From an uncultured Bryobacterales bacterium (GTDB lineage Bacteria; Acidobacteriota; Terriglobia; Bryobacterales; Bryobacteraceae): a stretch of 6,270 nt of DNA. Below are positions 6,022 through 6,270 of the stretch, one piece after another. The stretch covers positions 723 to 6,992 of the forward strand of contig CALMAV010000192.1 in assembly GCA_937859895.1 (NCBI GenBank), read 5' to 3'. The notes under the pieces were generated by a model. It was not told the origin of the DNA. It searched no databases and was given only the letters and a program-made list of their open reading frames with translations. The first letter of the stretch is position 1; each line of letters opens with the position of its first letter. A program made the position numbers and the translations under genes.

Positions 6022-6270
6022 AAAAGGCAGCTGCGCCGGCTTCGGCCACCGAGTGATCCTGCTCGCCTGAGCCGCCGCTGACCCCGACCGCACCAACCAC
6101 TTTGCCATCTCTCTTCAGGGGAATGCCGCCGGCAAAGATCATCACCCGGCCACCGTTGGAGGCATGGATGCCAAAGAACTGCTGACCGGACTGCGAGTTA
6201 GCTCCGAGCTCTTTGGTGGTAATGTCGAAGGCGCGCGAGGTCCAAGCCTTATTGATAGAGATCTCAACGC
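6020..6270 (-). CDS. HbpS/GlcG-like heme-binding family protein (5' end outside window)
   Basis: The C-terminal 82 residues and stop of a Haem_degrading/DUF336-type protein (HbpS, GlcG, PduO C-terminal domain family); the start lies past the right edge. The visible part carries the family pattern KAWTSRAF (7-14), SGQQFFGI (27-34), the glycine-rich MIFAGGIPLKRDGKVVGAVGVSGG (43-66) and the ending EQDHSVAEAGAAAF (69-82). Full-length members are about 140-170 residues. Family members include the extracellular heme-binding HbpS of Streptomyces and GlcG from glycolate operons; many are of unknown role and sit next to oxidoreductases. Whether this copy is exported cannot be told because the N-terminus is missing. 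It lies 11 nt upstream of fdhA and is almost certainly co-transcribed with it. Confidence 0.88.
   Translation of the reverse strand, partial: VEISINKAWTSRAFDITTKELGANSQSGQQFFGIHASNGGRVMIFAGGIPLKRDGKVVGAVGVSGGSGEQDHSVAEAGAAAF

Noticed and set aside
5481..6023. 180-codon plus-strand frame opposite fdhA
   Set aside because: Long antisense frames are expected opposite GC-rich genes; the product resembles no protein family and fdhA is unambiguous.

Overview
The window looks like chromosomal DNA of a free-living Gram-negative bacterium. The best taxonomic hint is a protein with a C-terminal PEP-CTERM sorting signal, which is found only in lineages with an exosortase and an outer membrane. The moderate-to-high GC of the outer thirds, the type of MarR regulator and the loose, mixed gene order would fit an acidobacterium or a similar soil bacterium. 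That placement is inference from protein style, not something the sequence proves. No rRNA, tRNA, CRISPR array, insertion sequence or phage gene was found.

Left third (1-1356): a divergent pair. On the minus strand an alpha/beta hydrolase of the epoxide hydrolase/haloalkane dehalogenase type runs off the left edge, so its C-terminus is missing. On the plus strand lies a 157-residue MarR-family repressor. The 117 bp between them holds three copies of the dyad GACAA-N5-TTGTC, and the first two sit inside a perfect 20-bp inverted repeat. One copy abuts the hydrolase ribosome binding site and another overlaps the likely -35 box of the regulator. This reads as a self-contained switch in which MarR represses the hydrolase and itself until a ligand releases it.

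Middle (1357-4114): a 522-bp stretch with no recognisable gene, then an orphan acyltransferase-3 membrane protein on the minus strand. A divergent PEP-CTERM secreted protein follows on the plus strand, with a clear signal peptide, a Gly/Ser/Thr/Asn-rich body and a PEP-CTERM tail. The gene-free stretch and the acyltransferase look more AT-rich by eye than their flanks. The acyltransferase may modify a surface polysaccharide or lipid and the PEP-CTERM protein is probably exported, but nothing links the two directly beyond their shared intergenic region.

Right third (4383-6270): a tight minus-strand operon, read right to left. It holds the C-terminal part of an HbpS/GlcG-like protein, a complete glutathione-independent formaldehyde dehydrogenase (fdhA type, all zinc ligands present) and a YjbQ-family protein. 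The gaps are 11 and 6 nt, so co-transcription and translational coupling are likely. Only the dehydrogenase has a clear catalytic assignment (NAD-linked formaldehyde/aldehyde oxidation); the roles of its two partners in the same pathway are open. The 268-bp gap between the convergent PEP-CTERM gene and this operon holds a 9-bp-stem inverted repeat but no ordinary intrinsic terminator.
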